In this document: positions 12,886 through 24,599 of the stretch, piece by piece | Numbering within the stretch: the stretch's first letter is position 1 | Layout of the letters: each line of letters begins with the position of its first letter | NCBI GenBank assembly: GCA_050084515.1 | Contig: CM114271.1 | Span: 27,094,001 to 27,158,000 of the forward strand | Source of the DNA: Blasia pusilla | Taxonomy: Eukaryota; Marchantiophyta; Marchantiopsida; Blasiales | Length of the DNA stretch: 64,000 bases | Direction of reading: 5' to 3' | Notes under the pieces: generated by a model | Database searches by the model: none | The model's input: the letters and a program-made list of their open reading frames with translations, nothing else | Told to the model about the DNA's origin: nothing | Position numbers and translations under genes: made by a program

Positions 12886-15075
12886 GCGTACGATATTAGC
12901 GTTCACGATTGTTTGTTTCTACGACAAGTTCGGAAATAGCATCGTTCGGTTTTTCTGGCGTCCAAATTCTTTCATGTATATATTAGTATAATCCCCGTGC
13001 AAACGAATTCCTTATGTCTACATTAGTATGATCCCCGTGGAGATATCGGGTTAGAAAGGCATCTCCTTTCTTAATTTATTTTTCTAATATACTAATTTAG
13101 GTGCAATTAAATTGATATGATGGGAGGGAGGGCTCTACAAATCCCATCCTCTTTTAATTATAGTTGAGGAGCAATTATTTATCTCGACGCATGTATATTT
13201 TTTAACAGCCTTGTTGACTTCGAGTAGTTTTATTAATTTCATGCATAGCGTGGGCTCTAGGAAGAGTGAGCAAGTGATTAAAAAGAAATCTATATTTGTG
13301 ATTCAAGATTTGCTCTAGATGAAGATGAACGTATAAATGGCCTCGTATGGAGATCAATTTTATATTTGGAGTTGTTCTTTCCAAAGGTACACACAACTTC
13401 TATTTTTCATAGAAGTATGGTATGGTTCAAGGCTTAGTGTTAGGAAATTGTGTTCATTTGTAATTCTTAACAAGTGGCCCACATTCATAAGACGATGACA
13501 AGGCAATGTCTCTCATTATGGATGACGAAATGGTTGCCATTTTGAGGGAAAAAGAATGGGCGCTTTGTGTCTGCACTTAACGTGGAGAGCTGAAAGGGTA
13601 GGTCATGTCGAGAAGTCACAACTTCTTGATTTTGATTTCATTCCAACGACTTCTTCAAAGTCATGGAAATGATCAACTATGAAGTTCTAACTCAATGTTG
13701 GAAACCAAAAATTCAAACATCGAGAAACCGAATCCAAATGAAATGAACTTTAGACACACTAAATTGGTGGCCAAAGAATAGACCGACGGTAATGTCATGA
13801 GGTAATACTTTTAATTCCACAATTTTGAGGAGTTGAACTAAAGCATCTAGCTATTCTTAGGAATGCATAAGATCTAGTCCGAAGAACTTTCTTTGGGGCT
13901 ATCAACTCCACAACCCAATCACAAAAAATCACATTAATGACAAGACTAATAAGGCATTACCACAAAGAGTGCACACCAAGAAAAGCATAAATGTTTCATT
14001 TTGAAGAATAATTCAAATTACGATACACCATCGATATCAAATAAAACTTATGTATTCACTGAGAAGATTCACCCAAAAACTTCACAACACAAGGGGTTTT
14101 TTTGTTCCTTGCAAATGTCTTTCAAGTTCATGGTTGTCTTGCACATGTGATTTGCGAGTACGTATCATGTTGTCACGACTGTGACCAAGATCTCGATTGT
14201 GACTTCTCAAACTCACACGAAGTTTGTAAATCTATGTATCTACAAGATAGTCGCAAAGTGCAACTACCTTAACCTTGGAAAATTTGAGTTTAAGGACTTG
14301 CAAAGCAACCGCAAAAGAGAACTTAGAGCTAAATTCATGTCTCTACAATTTTATGTACTAATTAAAGATTCAATGAGAGGGATGGGTTCCTCATTTATTA
14401 TTTTCAACCTTGCAAATTAGCCCAAGGACATGGGGACTTTTGGAGGTGGTGGTGTTGGTGTTGGTGGGGAGAGCAAAAAATTGCCGAAGTTCATGTATTC
14501 TTTGGTTCCATCAATAAGACTTCTTTACTTACCTAAGCTTGTACATCATGATGGTGGTATTTGTCAAAATTTTCTCCTATTGCATCACATACAAGCTTAA
14601 CATACCATGCCTTCATTCATGAAAATAGCGACCATATTACTAGGATAATTTGAACTCTAGAGCACTAGAGAAAGTTGAAGCAAATGGAGTAGATATGTGA
14701 TACCAAACAGCCTCAAAGGTAGGTTGTCCTATTGACAAGGCCGACCTACCTCTTCTTACCGCTAATGCTACAATAAACTCCAAATCCGGCGTGAATTATT
14801 CTAATCTATATCAATGCCATTCACACGCCGCTCCCAGCTCGTCATGCACCAATGTAAGCCCATTGGGGGCCTTGAATTTGTGCGGCTATGAGGATCATGT
14901 CCAGCCATTGATCAAGCTCCGTCCAACGTAGTGCCAATAACTTAGCTTTGTGCAACTCACCGCCAAGGTTTGCATGATGTTGGTAGGCCATCGGCCATCA
15001 TGGGGAAATGGCTAGGTTTATTTCCATTTGCTTTATCTTTGTCTATTTTCTCATGCTTTTATCCAATTAACATCT
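12886..15075. other. AT-rich intergenic DNA, nothing recognised
   Basis: Only short ORFs occur. A small imperfect direct repeat (TAGTATAATCCCCGTG and TAGTATGATCCCCGTG) lies at about 12,984-13,040. Confidence 0.4.
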
Positions 15076-16267
15076 TGTCGTGTGCATACACATCACTGTG
15101 CAACATACATTGTTATCACCAAATACACACACAAACACACAAGATACCATGCTAACTCATGGCATCTAAATATTGAGATAATGAAATACCAAAATATCTC
15201 CGATAAATCACAAGCACTCAAATATTTCAGAATGTGCACACAGACTCCATATCTCTCTCATGTCAAACCAAACCCACTCTTTTAATGAGATGTTCAGCAA
15301 AGAGAAAATGAGCTTTAAAGGTCTCTCTCATTAGTTATTACCCCTTCCCTCTCCCAAACTTTCTCCATGGTAACCTATGCTTGCAAGTCACCTCCTTGCC
15401 TCTTGACCTGCTATAGAGGGTCAAGGGCCAGTTCCCAAAGTGAAAAGTCAACTTTACTCATAACAGAAATTTGTCCAAAATAGTAAATTTCCCTATATAG
15501 CTCTAAATGAGCGGAAACGAATGAGAAACTTGCTCTCTCAAGTTACTCGAGGCCTCAAGAGGTCATCCTCGACCTCCCGAGGCTGTCCTCCAATATTCTC
15601 AATGGCGCTATATTATAAACTTGTCGATCTATCCTAAAAGACGTGACAAAGCACTCATCCTTATATAAGCTACAAATTCCCTCTGCACTTTTATTTGAGC
15701 CAAACTCATTCTTCCAATGAGAGGCTTGGGTTACACACACAAGGCAAGGAGGACCATAGCTCCGCCGCCTCATGCCAAGAGGTTCAACAAAGAGAGAATG
15801 AGCTCTCAAGCTCTTTCTCTTGGAGGTATACCCCCTTCCCTCTCCCAAGCCCTATCCACGATCATCTATGCTCGCACGTCACCTCCTTGGCTCTTGACCT
15901 CTTGTAGTGGCTCAAGGGCCACTTCCCAAAGTAGAAAGTCAACTATAACAAAATGGTAACTTACCCAAAATTATAAGCTCCTCAATATAGCTCCAAATGA
16001 GCCGACATGAAGGGGAAAGCTGCTCTCTCATGTTTTGTGTGCCCTTAGCAGATCATCCTCGATCTCTTGAGGTTGTTCTCTAGTATCTTTGAAGGTACTC
16101 TACTAGATCTCGTTGATCTATTCCTAAAAGACATGACAGTTGTCGTGCGCATACACATCACTATGCAACATACATCGTTGTCACCGAATATACACACAAA
16201 CATACACAATCCTATGCTAACTCATGGAATATATACAACGAGACAAGAAGTACCAAAATATCTCCAA
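15076..16267 (-). repeat. 3' LTR cluster of gypsy element B
   Basis: On the minus strand the order is repeat R (16,140-16,267), an LTR core (15,649-16,138), a second LTR core (about 15,200-15,648) and R again (15,076 to about 15,195). Both cores start TGTCAYGTC and match the core LTRs at 6139-6652, 29,027-29,539 and 51,684-52,186. Having two cores in tandem is unusual and suggests LTR-LTR recombination or a tandem insertion. Confidence 0.7.
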
Positions 16268-16447
16268 TCGCCCCCCTAGTTGGTGGTTAGGTCCCTCTAA
16301 CTCTAGATAGCCATCTATCCTTACCTACCATGACATACATCTCTCACACACTAAGAGAAAATGGCTAGGTGCTCATGTGGCTCCATCGTTAGTCGCGTTC
16401 TTGTCATCCATGTCATAGACACAAGTCGAAATCTACAACTACCTACT

Positions 16448-16708
16448 CTATGTACATCTGGGGCACATCCATCGTCCCCGAGGAACCCTAGTGAGAGGTA
16501 GCGTCAGACATGCCATATACCACCCTCTCGAATATCCATCACAGACTAGCATAGTGGTTGCACCACGGGCAAAACCACACAACATACATTGCAACCTTGC
16601 AGGAACTACGGCTAAGCTTGGATCAACTGTATCGTCAATATTAGGAAGATGACATGACGCACAGTTACGCACATGGTCCTTCCAAACCCTACCATCGCAT
16701 CCCTCCAA
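16448..16708 (-). pseudogene. PHD finger of gypsy element B (damaged)
   Basis: This is a C4HC3 PHD-type finger encoded downstream of integrase. The order of ligands is CMLC, then VCDGY, then WYMAC, then WMCPRC. Compared with the copy in element C, the fourth ligand cysteine (CDGC) has become tyrosine and the histidine (WHMAC) has also become tyrosine, while the last pair (CPRC) is intact. PHD fingers generally bind histone H3 tails. In a retroelement this could guide integration or act on chromatin. The segment runs straight into 3' untranslated sequence and the LTR at 16,267. Confidence 0.8.
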
Positions 16709-17186
16709 TAAGAGGACACCACTCTCAAGATGGTGCGCCCTACAATCACATCAAACGTCAAGGGTGTCGTCTTCTGAAAGTAGACACAGTCTCCCTGATG
16801 AAACCCCCGGATAGTAGGTAGATAACCATCTCACCGAATAGTTGCATACCTCAACATATCTCAATGCTAGGCAATTGCCATGTTCTCAAACGCCATGGGC
16901 ATCACTTTCCAAAATAACTCAACCCTCTCAGAACATACTCGCATCCATATATCAGGGTCATCAAGGTTCAACACCTCACCAACATCTCAACGAATGGCCG
17001 TAGGTAAACCCGGATCTCGGCCATAAAGTAGCAAGTACGGTGAGAAAGACGCTAAGGTTGCCTACGTGTTGAATCTGTATCCCATTGCCAATCATGGTAA
17101 CTGAAGGTCCCAATCTCCTAGGTGACCAATTTACAAGCCATAATTGCATAATCCACTCTTCACCGTCTGCACAACCCTCTCCGCTA
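16709..17186 (-). pseudogene. Integrase C-terminal part of element B (distal half)
   Basis: This is collinear with element C at 30,190-30,600 on the minus strand and lies between the integrase core and the PHD finger. It is interrupted at 17,186 by element A. The matching partner sequence resumes at 19,329. Confidence 0.75.
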
Positions 17187-17640
17187 TGTCACATATGAGT
17201 AGCCGATAGGCCGAGATCTATCGTGGATGGGGCGTAGGAGCCAACGGACTATCTTGAGTGTAACTTTATCCCACGATGTCAGATGAGGTTGAGGGTAGGT
17301 CCATTGTGTTAAGAATGTTGTTTCTCACAACTTTCCTATTGAGGTCTTTCACAACCGGGTGACTTGTTGACCAGGTCACCCGCCCCTGGTAACATGTGGG
17401 CACATGTTACCAAGGGGATAACTATTTTTAGGGGAAGAGCCTTTTGGCTCTTCCCAACCCTATATAAGAGAGGAAGATGGCTTTCCTAAACCATCTTTCT
17501 CATGTTGGGCCGTTGGAGCACCTCTCTTGTATGTGTGTGAGATAGGACTAGCGTCCGGATTCCTTGATAGCACAGGGTGGACGAGGCTCGATATACCGAT
17601 GTAGATTGAGGAGTGGAGTTTTAGGCCGGGTGTGCCGTTT
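17187..17640 (+). repeat. Element A 5' LTR region
   Basis: It begins TGTCACA at 17,187. It shares a promoter block (hairpin, TATA, GATGGCTTTC) with the remnant at 5270-5640. The downstream LTR boundary is not determined. Confidence 0.5.
17356..17466 (+). promoter_or_regulatory. Triple hairpin followed by TATA box
   Basis: Three inverted repeats lie back to back. CGGGTGAC pairs with GTCACCCG (17,356-17,382). CCCCTGGTAACATGTG pairs with CACATGTTACCAAGGGG with one bulge (17,383-17,417). GGGAAGAGCC pairs with GGCTCTTCCC around TTTT (17,432-17,455). A TATA box (TATATAAG) starts at 17,461. The third hairpin is also present, with one mismatch, in the LTR remnant near 5330. Confidence 0.65.
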
Positions 17641-18506
17641 TTACTACTCTTTATTTTTATATGAGAAAGATGCTAGGGGGCTAGTGGGAATTCATTGTTT
17701 GCAGGTAGGCAAGCGAGTTGCCTCGGTGGGAAGCCCTGGAGACGCAAGTTGGAATTTTTGTTGGTCATTTTATGTTCGGAAGGCCGTGGGCGGAAGGGAA
17801 GCGCTGCCCGTTTTTCAAAAATTTATTTGGTGCAGGTTGACGGGGGACAGCAGCCGAGTGTAGTGTGCGGTGGGGCGTCGGGTGTACTCGAGTGAGGGTG
17901 TCAAGAGAGAGAAGAAAAGAGCAAGTTTGGGTTTTGCAGCCGCCGTGGGGTTGTCAAGTAAAGGTGGCTAGCTAGGGTTAGGTTGCATAGATGGGCACAT
18001 ACGGCTTCCCCCCCCTCTCACCTCCCAAATTTTGGGGAGGCCACGGGCCCCACATTTAGGCGTGATGGAGTAGAGGTGACTTTATGAGGTTGAGAGTGAA
18101 CGTGGTAGGGGTCTGGCCAAGTTTCAAAGTTGCAATTTTTGTGGAGTAGTAGGAGGGATTTGGGCGAGCGTGGATGGGATTTGAGACGAGAGTTGGCAGT
18201 CATTACGGGTTGATTGGGGGCGGAAGTACTTGACGTTAGCATAGGTGAGCTAGTGAGGAGTGTGGGAGACTCTCGGGGAGTCTGAGTGCTTGAGCGGGTG
18301 AGACAGGGTTGTCATCACGGCGTTCTTCCAGGGTCGGAAGAACGGGTAGTGCGAGAAGTAGTAGTGGTGTGACACGAAGTGGAGTGAGATACCAAGGGGT
18401 TACCAGTGAGGAGCTACCTCGACATCCATCTGTGGCTGGATCGTGATCACTAGACACTGGGTCTGGTGACGAGATCGTAGACGGAGACACTATCACTTGG
18501 CTAGAG

Positions 18507-19187
18507 ATGGACGACATGGGCCATCAAGGCATGCATTGTTTCTCGGGTGCAGTGGGCACCATTGACTTAGATGATTTTATTCAAGAGTTCGACACGTGGT
18601 GCGACTTCCAAGAGACACGGACCCCGACATGGTTCAACCCTTTCATGGCATGGAAGGGGTTGTTCCATCACTTGGAGGGTCCTCCGATGGATGACTACAT
18701 GGAGTTTCGATCACTATATTCAGTAGAGATCGATGCTTGGAGGATGTATTGGATTCCAGGGTATGTGTCCACTAGTGATCTCGAGGCATATGATGGGATC
18801 GTAAGAGGATAGAGACCCACACCATCAACCCGGAGACTAGATGGAGAGGAGGGTAGTGAGACAAGCAATGTGGCAGAGACCTCTGGTGGTAGAGGGCCAC
18901 CCAGCTTCAGTCCCACAGTGGAGTTCTTCCAAAAATTGAGGAAGAGCTACCAGGGCATACGCACCGACAAGCTGGAGAGTCTACAGGATTTTGAACGACG
19001 ATCGGGTGATCATTGCTACATATGGAGTGATCATATGGAGTGAGTGAGGTTGATCATTGCTACATATGGAGTGATTGAGGCGTAGTCAGTCCAGTATTGG
19101 TACGGGGTTCTGGACCAAGAACTACGGAGGAGAGTCCGAGATGCGGTGCTGATTCACACAGCGAAGCCCACATTGAAAGGTAATCTT
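18507..19187 (+). pseudogene. Gag of element A (broken)
   Basis: It resembles the gag of element D residue by residue in order: an EMDD/MDDMG start, FSGAVGTIDLDDFIQEFDTWCD, FNPFMAWKGLFHHLEGPPMDDY, then a region on another frame matching AQSVQYWYG and TLRD-like sequence near 19,100-19,187. The first frame stops at 18,812. A local duplication near 19,008-19,080 (two copies of gatcattgctacatatggag) further disrupts it. Gag would form the virus-like particle. Confidence 0.65.
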
Positions 19188-19328
19188 TGAGTTGTGTGAT
19201 CTCCATGTATATGTATGAGTTGATTTCTGTACATGTGTGGATCTATCCATGTGTGGGGAAGATCAATGTTATGCGATGTAGATGTGACCAGCGATGTATG
19301 TTGTGTAGCGATATGTATGCGCACGATA

Positions 19329-19880
19329 GTTAGTCCATCCGCCTCAAGATGATTTCATGAAGTGGTACGGTGGTCGATCAACGCTTGATCACACAAGGCC
19401 TGAAACTCCCCGCGAAACTCTGTACTCTGGTCTATCAACAACTCACTTGGTGCATCGTACTAACTGAGCACTCGATCTAAGAAAGCATATGCTACTCCCT
19501 TACTCGCTTTGTCAGGCAATGCTACCAACTCTATCCACTTTGAGAAGTGCTCGACCATCATCAACACATAATGACAATGGCGCTCCGTCAATGGTAAAGG
19601 TCCTGCAAAATCCAACCTCCATCTTTAACCTAAATCCATGATCGGAAGTGGATGCAATTGTGGAGACGGAGCATTGAATGATGTTCAGAACCGATCACAC
19701 ACCATGCACCTAATATAAACTACTGATCGTCAATGTGCATGCCTCGCCACCGATACTGTATCTGGAGCAAGCTATACATTCGCTTCAAAATGATCCAACT
19801 CCTCGTGGGCATGACGCACCAAACGTACTCCCTGTGAAGAATGAGGCACTACAGGTACTCTACCATCCTCCCAAACTCAC
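19329..19880 (-). pseudogene. Integrase core of element B (proximal half)
   Basis: This minus-strand sequence is collinear with the integrase of element C (30,600-31,250): the HHCC zinc-binding region near 19,700-19,880 and the catalytic core down to 19,340. Frameshifts and stops scatter the reading frame. It continues at 17,186 on the far side of element A. Confidence 0.75.
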
Positions 19881-20590
19881 AACACATATGTCCCCTCCCA
19901 CCAAAACCGTTTGGCTCGCTGTAGGATCCAATCCTGCTCTCTAGCACTCATTGTGCTCGGGACGCTGCCACTACCCAAGTACTCCAAGACTACTATATCC
20001 TCGTGAATGTCTCGGCCACCTGTTGTCTCCTCACAAGCCTTTGGATCTAAGGACTCTCCATCAAACCTCGCCATCGAAGTCTCAGCAATCTGGCTCTCCA
20101 TAGCCAGTAAGCCCAAATAGGCTGAAGTGTGCCATCTTGGCACCAACTCCTCATCACTCTCTCCATGCCAACGAGCTCTAATTGCATCTCGCTGACTCGG
20201 GCATGGGTTACGGCTCAAACCATCTCCATCCTGGTTGAGCGTCCTAGGTCTATGCACCACCTGGAAATCATACTCGTGCAACAAAAGAGCCCATCTCGCA
20301 ATCTTCCTTGTAAGTTTGTCGGACTCCATCAACCACTTAATGGCTGGTGATCAGTAATAATGGTAAAGGAATTTCTGAATAAGTAACACTTGAAATTGCG
20401 ACAACCCACACTGTAGCCAAACACTCACCCTCATACGAGCTATACTTTGCCTCTACAGCGTTGTTTGAGCAACTAGCGTAAGCCACCACAAACTCTCTAC
20501 CCTCATCATCATGCTGAGTGAGCACAGCTCCAAACCCCAACATGCTCTAATCGGTATGTAATTGGAAAGGACGCCCCCTGATCGGTCTCC
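19877..20590 (-). pseudogene. RNase H and linker of element B
   Basis: RNase H removes the RNA template during cDNA synthesis. Visible motifs are LGFGAVLTQHDDEGREFVVA, the glutamate of YEGECLATVW, and DKLTRKIARWALLLHEYDFQ followed by VVHRP and DGLSRNPCP. A TAG near 20,550 replaces a tryptophan (TDW in the family), and a frameshift separates 20,337 from 20,332. The linker towards integrase has the repeated acidic motif LEYLGSGSV. Confidence 0.8.
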
Positions 20591-20765
20591 TCAATATGGG
20601 CGCGGACGTCAATTTGTTCTTGAGTAGTTGAAATGCTCTCTCTTCCTCATCCCCCTAGTGCCACTCTTGATCCACCTTGGTCAGCAAGATTAGCGACTTT
20701 GCAAGCAAACTGAAACCCTTGACGTACCGTTGATAGAAGTTTGCCAATCCCATGAATGTACGAAC

Positions 20766-21480
20766 TCAACTTACATTTGTAGGGTGTGGAATGCGAGAAA
20801 TAGCCTCTACCTTTGTCTGCTGCACACCAAGGCTACCTGGGTATGTGGTATGACCCAGATCCTCAATCAGGTTGTAGAAGAACTTGCACTTGCATGGAAG
20901 TAGCTTCAGCCCATGTAACAGCAATCGTCCAAATAACTCCTCTAGATGTTGCTCATGCTCCTCAACCGTGACGCTAAAGACTACGATATCATCAATATAA
21001 CATCTAGCAAAATCCAGTCCTGCCAAGATCCTATCCATGACCATGTGAAACTCAGTCGGGGCGTTCTTTAACCCAAATGTTAAGAACCGCCATTGGTACA
21101 AGCAATCCTTCATGTGAGTATTGATGCCCCAAAATGTCGACGTCTACCTATCCTCTAATTTGATAGGCATCTGATGGTATCCGTCTCAAAGATCCAACAA
21201 ACTAAAGACCTTTGCATGCCCAATAACATCTAAGATCTCCTCAGGGGTGGGCATGGCATGCTTGTTGGACTTCGTTTGTCGATTGATAGGTCGATAACCT
21301 CCACACATCCGCCTATCCGTCCAGTTGCAATGCACATCCTTCTTGGCGTGCATGACAGTGGCGGATGCATACTTTCCATGCGACATCTCCACTAGTCTTG
21401 CTCCAACCAAGTCCTGGCTCCTACTCTGAATCAAAGCCCTCTCCATGTCACTTTACCTGTAGGATCATCGGAAGATTGGC
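20766..21480 (-). pseudogene. Ty3/gypsy reverse transcriptase of element B
   Basis: RT motifs in order are MERALIQSRSQDLVGARLVE, CGGYRPINRQTKSNKHAMPTP, VFSLLDL, YQWRFLTFGLKNAPTEFHMVMDRI and the catalytic YIDDIVVFS. The frame is open in two pieces with a break near 21,113-21,186. This is a diverged copy of the D element RT. Confidence 0.9.
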
Positions 21481-21984
21481 GTGTAGCTCGACAACTCAAT
21501 GCGGATCCTTGGACCCTTCATCATTCACAAATCATGCATACTAAATGCAAAAAAACTCCTACAACTCCTAAGGAACTAATGTATCCAACGCCGCTCTCCT
21601 CCTATCAACTTAGGGCCAATATTTGACTCCCAAATCTCCAGTGTGACTACGGTAGGACTCTCGGACGCGGGTATTGGTGGTTGCTATGGTGCAACCCCAT
21701 CTCAGACAACAACACTCGATTGCTCCTTTGCAACCAACAGCAAAATATGATCTCATCCACATGTAGTACCCAAAACCACGCTTGATGTTGTGGATGCCAT
21801 CTCTCAATGTACCTGCAAAACATCCCAAGAAGTCCAAGGATGTCTCTCGTGATCATCTTTGGTGTGTCAATCTCCTCGAGTCTTGCCCACACCCACTTCC
21901 TCAACCGTCTCGGTAGGCATGGGGCTCACTAACGCAAAAACTGTGATCTGTTGCATCCTCAAATGACGCTACTCAACTACTCCT

Positions 21985-22960
21985 AAGCTGAAAATCCATG
22001 TCAAGCAGTTCAGGTCCATCGCTTGACCCAAGACATGATGTCGTGATGCCTTTGATAGTGACGGTACTGCCATCACTCCTGTGGGGAACCCCATTTCCCG
22101 CTCTTGCTCATCAGCGTTAGGCTATACGTGGTCATCCCAAACCAAGCCACGTCCGGCCTCCTTGAATGCATAGGAAGTGGCAAAAATCACAAACATGAGA
22201 AAGGCTGCATGTGGCATGCCAATCGTGTTGACCACAGTCAATGGTGATTGATCATCGTCTCTCAGTGCGTGTGATCAACGATCTAGATCTAGAATAGAAT
22301 CCGCCAACAAATTGGAGGGGCACTCCACTCTTGCATAAGCCCTCTAAAACACCCCATATGGCACCAAGTTGGTCCACCAAAGACGCGGGCAATGTGCTCG
22401 TGAACCTACACTCGTCGCATCGAACAACACTGCTAGGCCAATCCATGCGCGCACATGATGTGCACTCATCACCACTCGGGACCTTAAATTGCCCAAATTC
22501 TGCACATTCTTTAGAATGTATGTTGGAGAACGAGGCTCATGCTCTTGCAAGTGTCGCAAGATCTGCATCATCCCCAAACAACTTGGATCTAGTGTCAACC
22601 AACCCGCTACCTCGACTAGCACTTGACTGGCCTTGACACTGCCAACTAGCAATGACCAAATCTATGGTCCCTACCTGCTCCAAGTCTTGCGTCCCCAATA
22701 ATGAAATGTCTCTTGGTAGGAAACTCTAGTACCTCCGAACGGCGGACGCAGACAACAAGTCGAGAAATCAGAGGCGTAACTGCGCCACATGATGAAGTGA
22801 AGCGCACCTAGCAACATCATCAATCTAAACGTACAAGTATTGTTGCACGCTCACTATTGCCTACAAAACAATAGCTAAGCCAGTGTTGATCGCTCTAAAG
22901 AGATCCAACACGCAAATACTCTCCTCTAGGATGCGCCACATAATTGGGGTGGTATCCAAA
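21985..22960 (-). pseudogene. C5-cytosine DNA methyltransferase domain of element B
   Basis: The methyltransferase motifs lie between protease and RT. Motif I is VLDLFRAINTGLA (SAM binding, already mutated from the LFGGISTGLA seen in D). Motif IV is SWQCQGQSS, with the catalytic cysteine retained at 22,636-22,638 but the preceding proline lost. Motif VI reads KNVQ instead of ENVP. WWTN follows near 22,380. EREMGFPTGV and LGQAMDLN give motifs IX and X near 22,000-22,100 and are better preserved here than in D. Several stops and frameshifts make it non-functional. The motif layout (GFP plus LGxxM ending) resembles the DNMT3/DRM group. Confidence 0.8.
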
Positions 22961-24139
22961 GAGATCATAGTAGCACTCCTTGATACCTTGAGTTCCTCTG
23001 ACCTGTCACGCTTTGGTACGAATGCCTGACTCCACGTCATCTGTCTGTCATCTGTCAAGCGTTGGAGCTCCTCACTTGAGACCCACAATGGCACCTCTCC
23101 TCCACGGAATGATGCGACTACCACAACACTCCTCTCCCTAGAAGTGTCAGGCGCGGGGATATCCTTTGCATGGACATGCTCCTCAATCAAGTCACAAGAC
23201 CACGTGATGGCATTATTAAATGTGGCTAATATCGCCATCTCTCCTGGCCGTGGCTTGATCACTCCACCTGTGAATCGAACGGATAATGAGCTAAGTCGCC
23301 CATTACCTGATTACTGTCCTGGTCTATAGGACATTGACTCCTCCTAGTAATCCAAGGAAAATCCCATCAGGTACAAAAATGCTCCACCAACCAAGACGTC
23401 GTAGGACTCGACATCGGTCACTATCGCCTTGGCTCGCACCACGGACTCCTCTATAGGATGTCTTGGGAGAATCCTCACCACGACCTCATGTCGGATAATA
23501 AACTGTATGGTACTTGCTCCACCCAAGGATGTCTGTATCCGGAATGGACATCGACCCTCGTCGGGCCTAAGCCCGTGAATGCCGCTTTCCTTAACATCAT
23601 GGGTTGCCCTCCTAAATCTAACAAGACACGCAGTGGACAAAACACTCTACCTCTTGGACTAACCATATGGAATACCTCTCCCCGATTATCCAGCAACACA
23701 ACACCTGGAGCAACTATGGCACGCTCTATCGCGGGTCTAGCCAACATCTCCGCAATCCTAGCAGCTGCAACCTGCCATGAGTCTGAGGTGGACGGACCGA
23801 GCATCAACTCCAAGGGCAGGTCCATCACCTCCTTTGCAATCATCTATGAACGTGATGCAAGAACACCATCTCCACGCTCACATAGCGTAGCGCCAATCCG
23901 AAAACCCCGGCGGGCGTACCTCCCAACGTCATAACATTGGAAACAGAAAATAGCAGAGCACGGTATACCATCGTGGCCTCCCCCAACATCGTACTTGACA
24001 CATGCTCCTCCCGAGCATCAGCAATAGGAATTGTCGCACTTGCGTCTCCCATCGCCCTCCGTGCCTGCACACCAACAACATCAAGTCTCCGAGAATTCTG
24101 ATCAAGACTCATCGATGGGGTCCTCATTGCCTCAGACAA
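22861..24139 (-). pseudogene. Retropepsin-like protease region of element B
   Basis: The active-site region reads VLLDLGGQPMML, where gypsy proteases usually have D-S/T-G. Further along are AKAIVTDVESYDVLVGGA and YLMGFSLDY. It aligns with the D element region 55,254-56,290. The protease cuts the polyprotein. Frameshifts occur near 23,640 and 23,843. Confidence 0.65.
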
Positions 24140-24599
24140 CGTGAAAGATTGAGGAAGCCTGGTCTATTTCTTGGCTTCCCCTCTTTGTGGATCCAACTCT
24201 ACAGCGGCTCCATGTGTAACAACAATGGCTACCTCCAACTGGACAATCGCGCACATCCAGCCACGATCCAGTTGGGGTCCTCCATATCTCCGGCTGCTCT
24301 ATAAGACGTCGATGCCACGATCCGGCATCGGATAACCTCAATGCCATAGCGACAATCTGCTATATCTGAGCCGTCAGCCTAGCCTCACGCCCGACGTCTC
24401 CCTCGATGCGTCTAGGTGGAAAAACTCTAGCTCCTCCACGGGAAACTCCACCACCCCCTCACGCAACTTTAACTCCTTATCCCCCAACAATAGGACTTGG
24501 TGCATGACCTCTAGTCCTACCTAGACCAACAACTCGCTTTGGTGCCCTCTCTAGCCCTCGGTCCGGACGTAATTCACGGTGGAGGCTGAAACACCTGGC

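Larger units (their letters stand above)
17187..19328 (+). mobile_element. Element A: small gypsy derivative inserted in B integrase
   Basis: Comparison with the uninterrupted integrase of element C shows that B is split here: the left half ends ccgcta at 17,186 and the right half resumes gttagtccatcc at 19,329. The insert starts TGTCACATATGAG and ends in GTATGCGCACGATA, the same terminal sequence as repeat R of the family LTRs. A possible target duplication is gcta/gtta (one mismatch). Inside are an LTR with promoter, a leader and part of gag. RT, methyltransferase and integrase are all absent, so A is a non-autonomous deletion derivative. Confidence 0.65.

Noticed and set aside
15076-16267. 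Tandem coding repeats suggested by similar ORFs at 15.6, 29.1, 32.8 and 51.9 kb
   Set aside because: These similar 70-80 residue ORFs are shadows of the shared LTR core and not genes.
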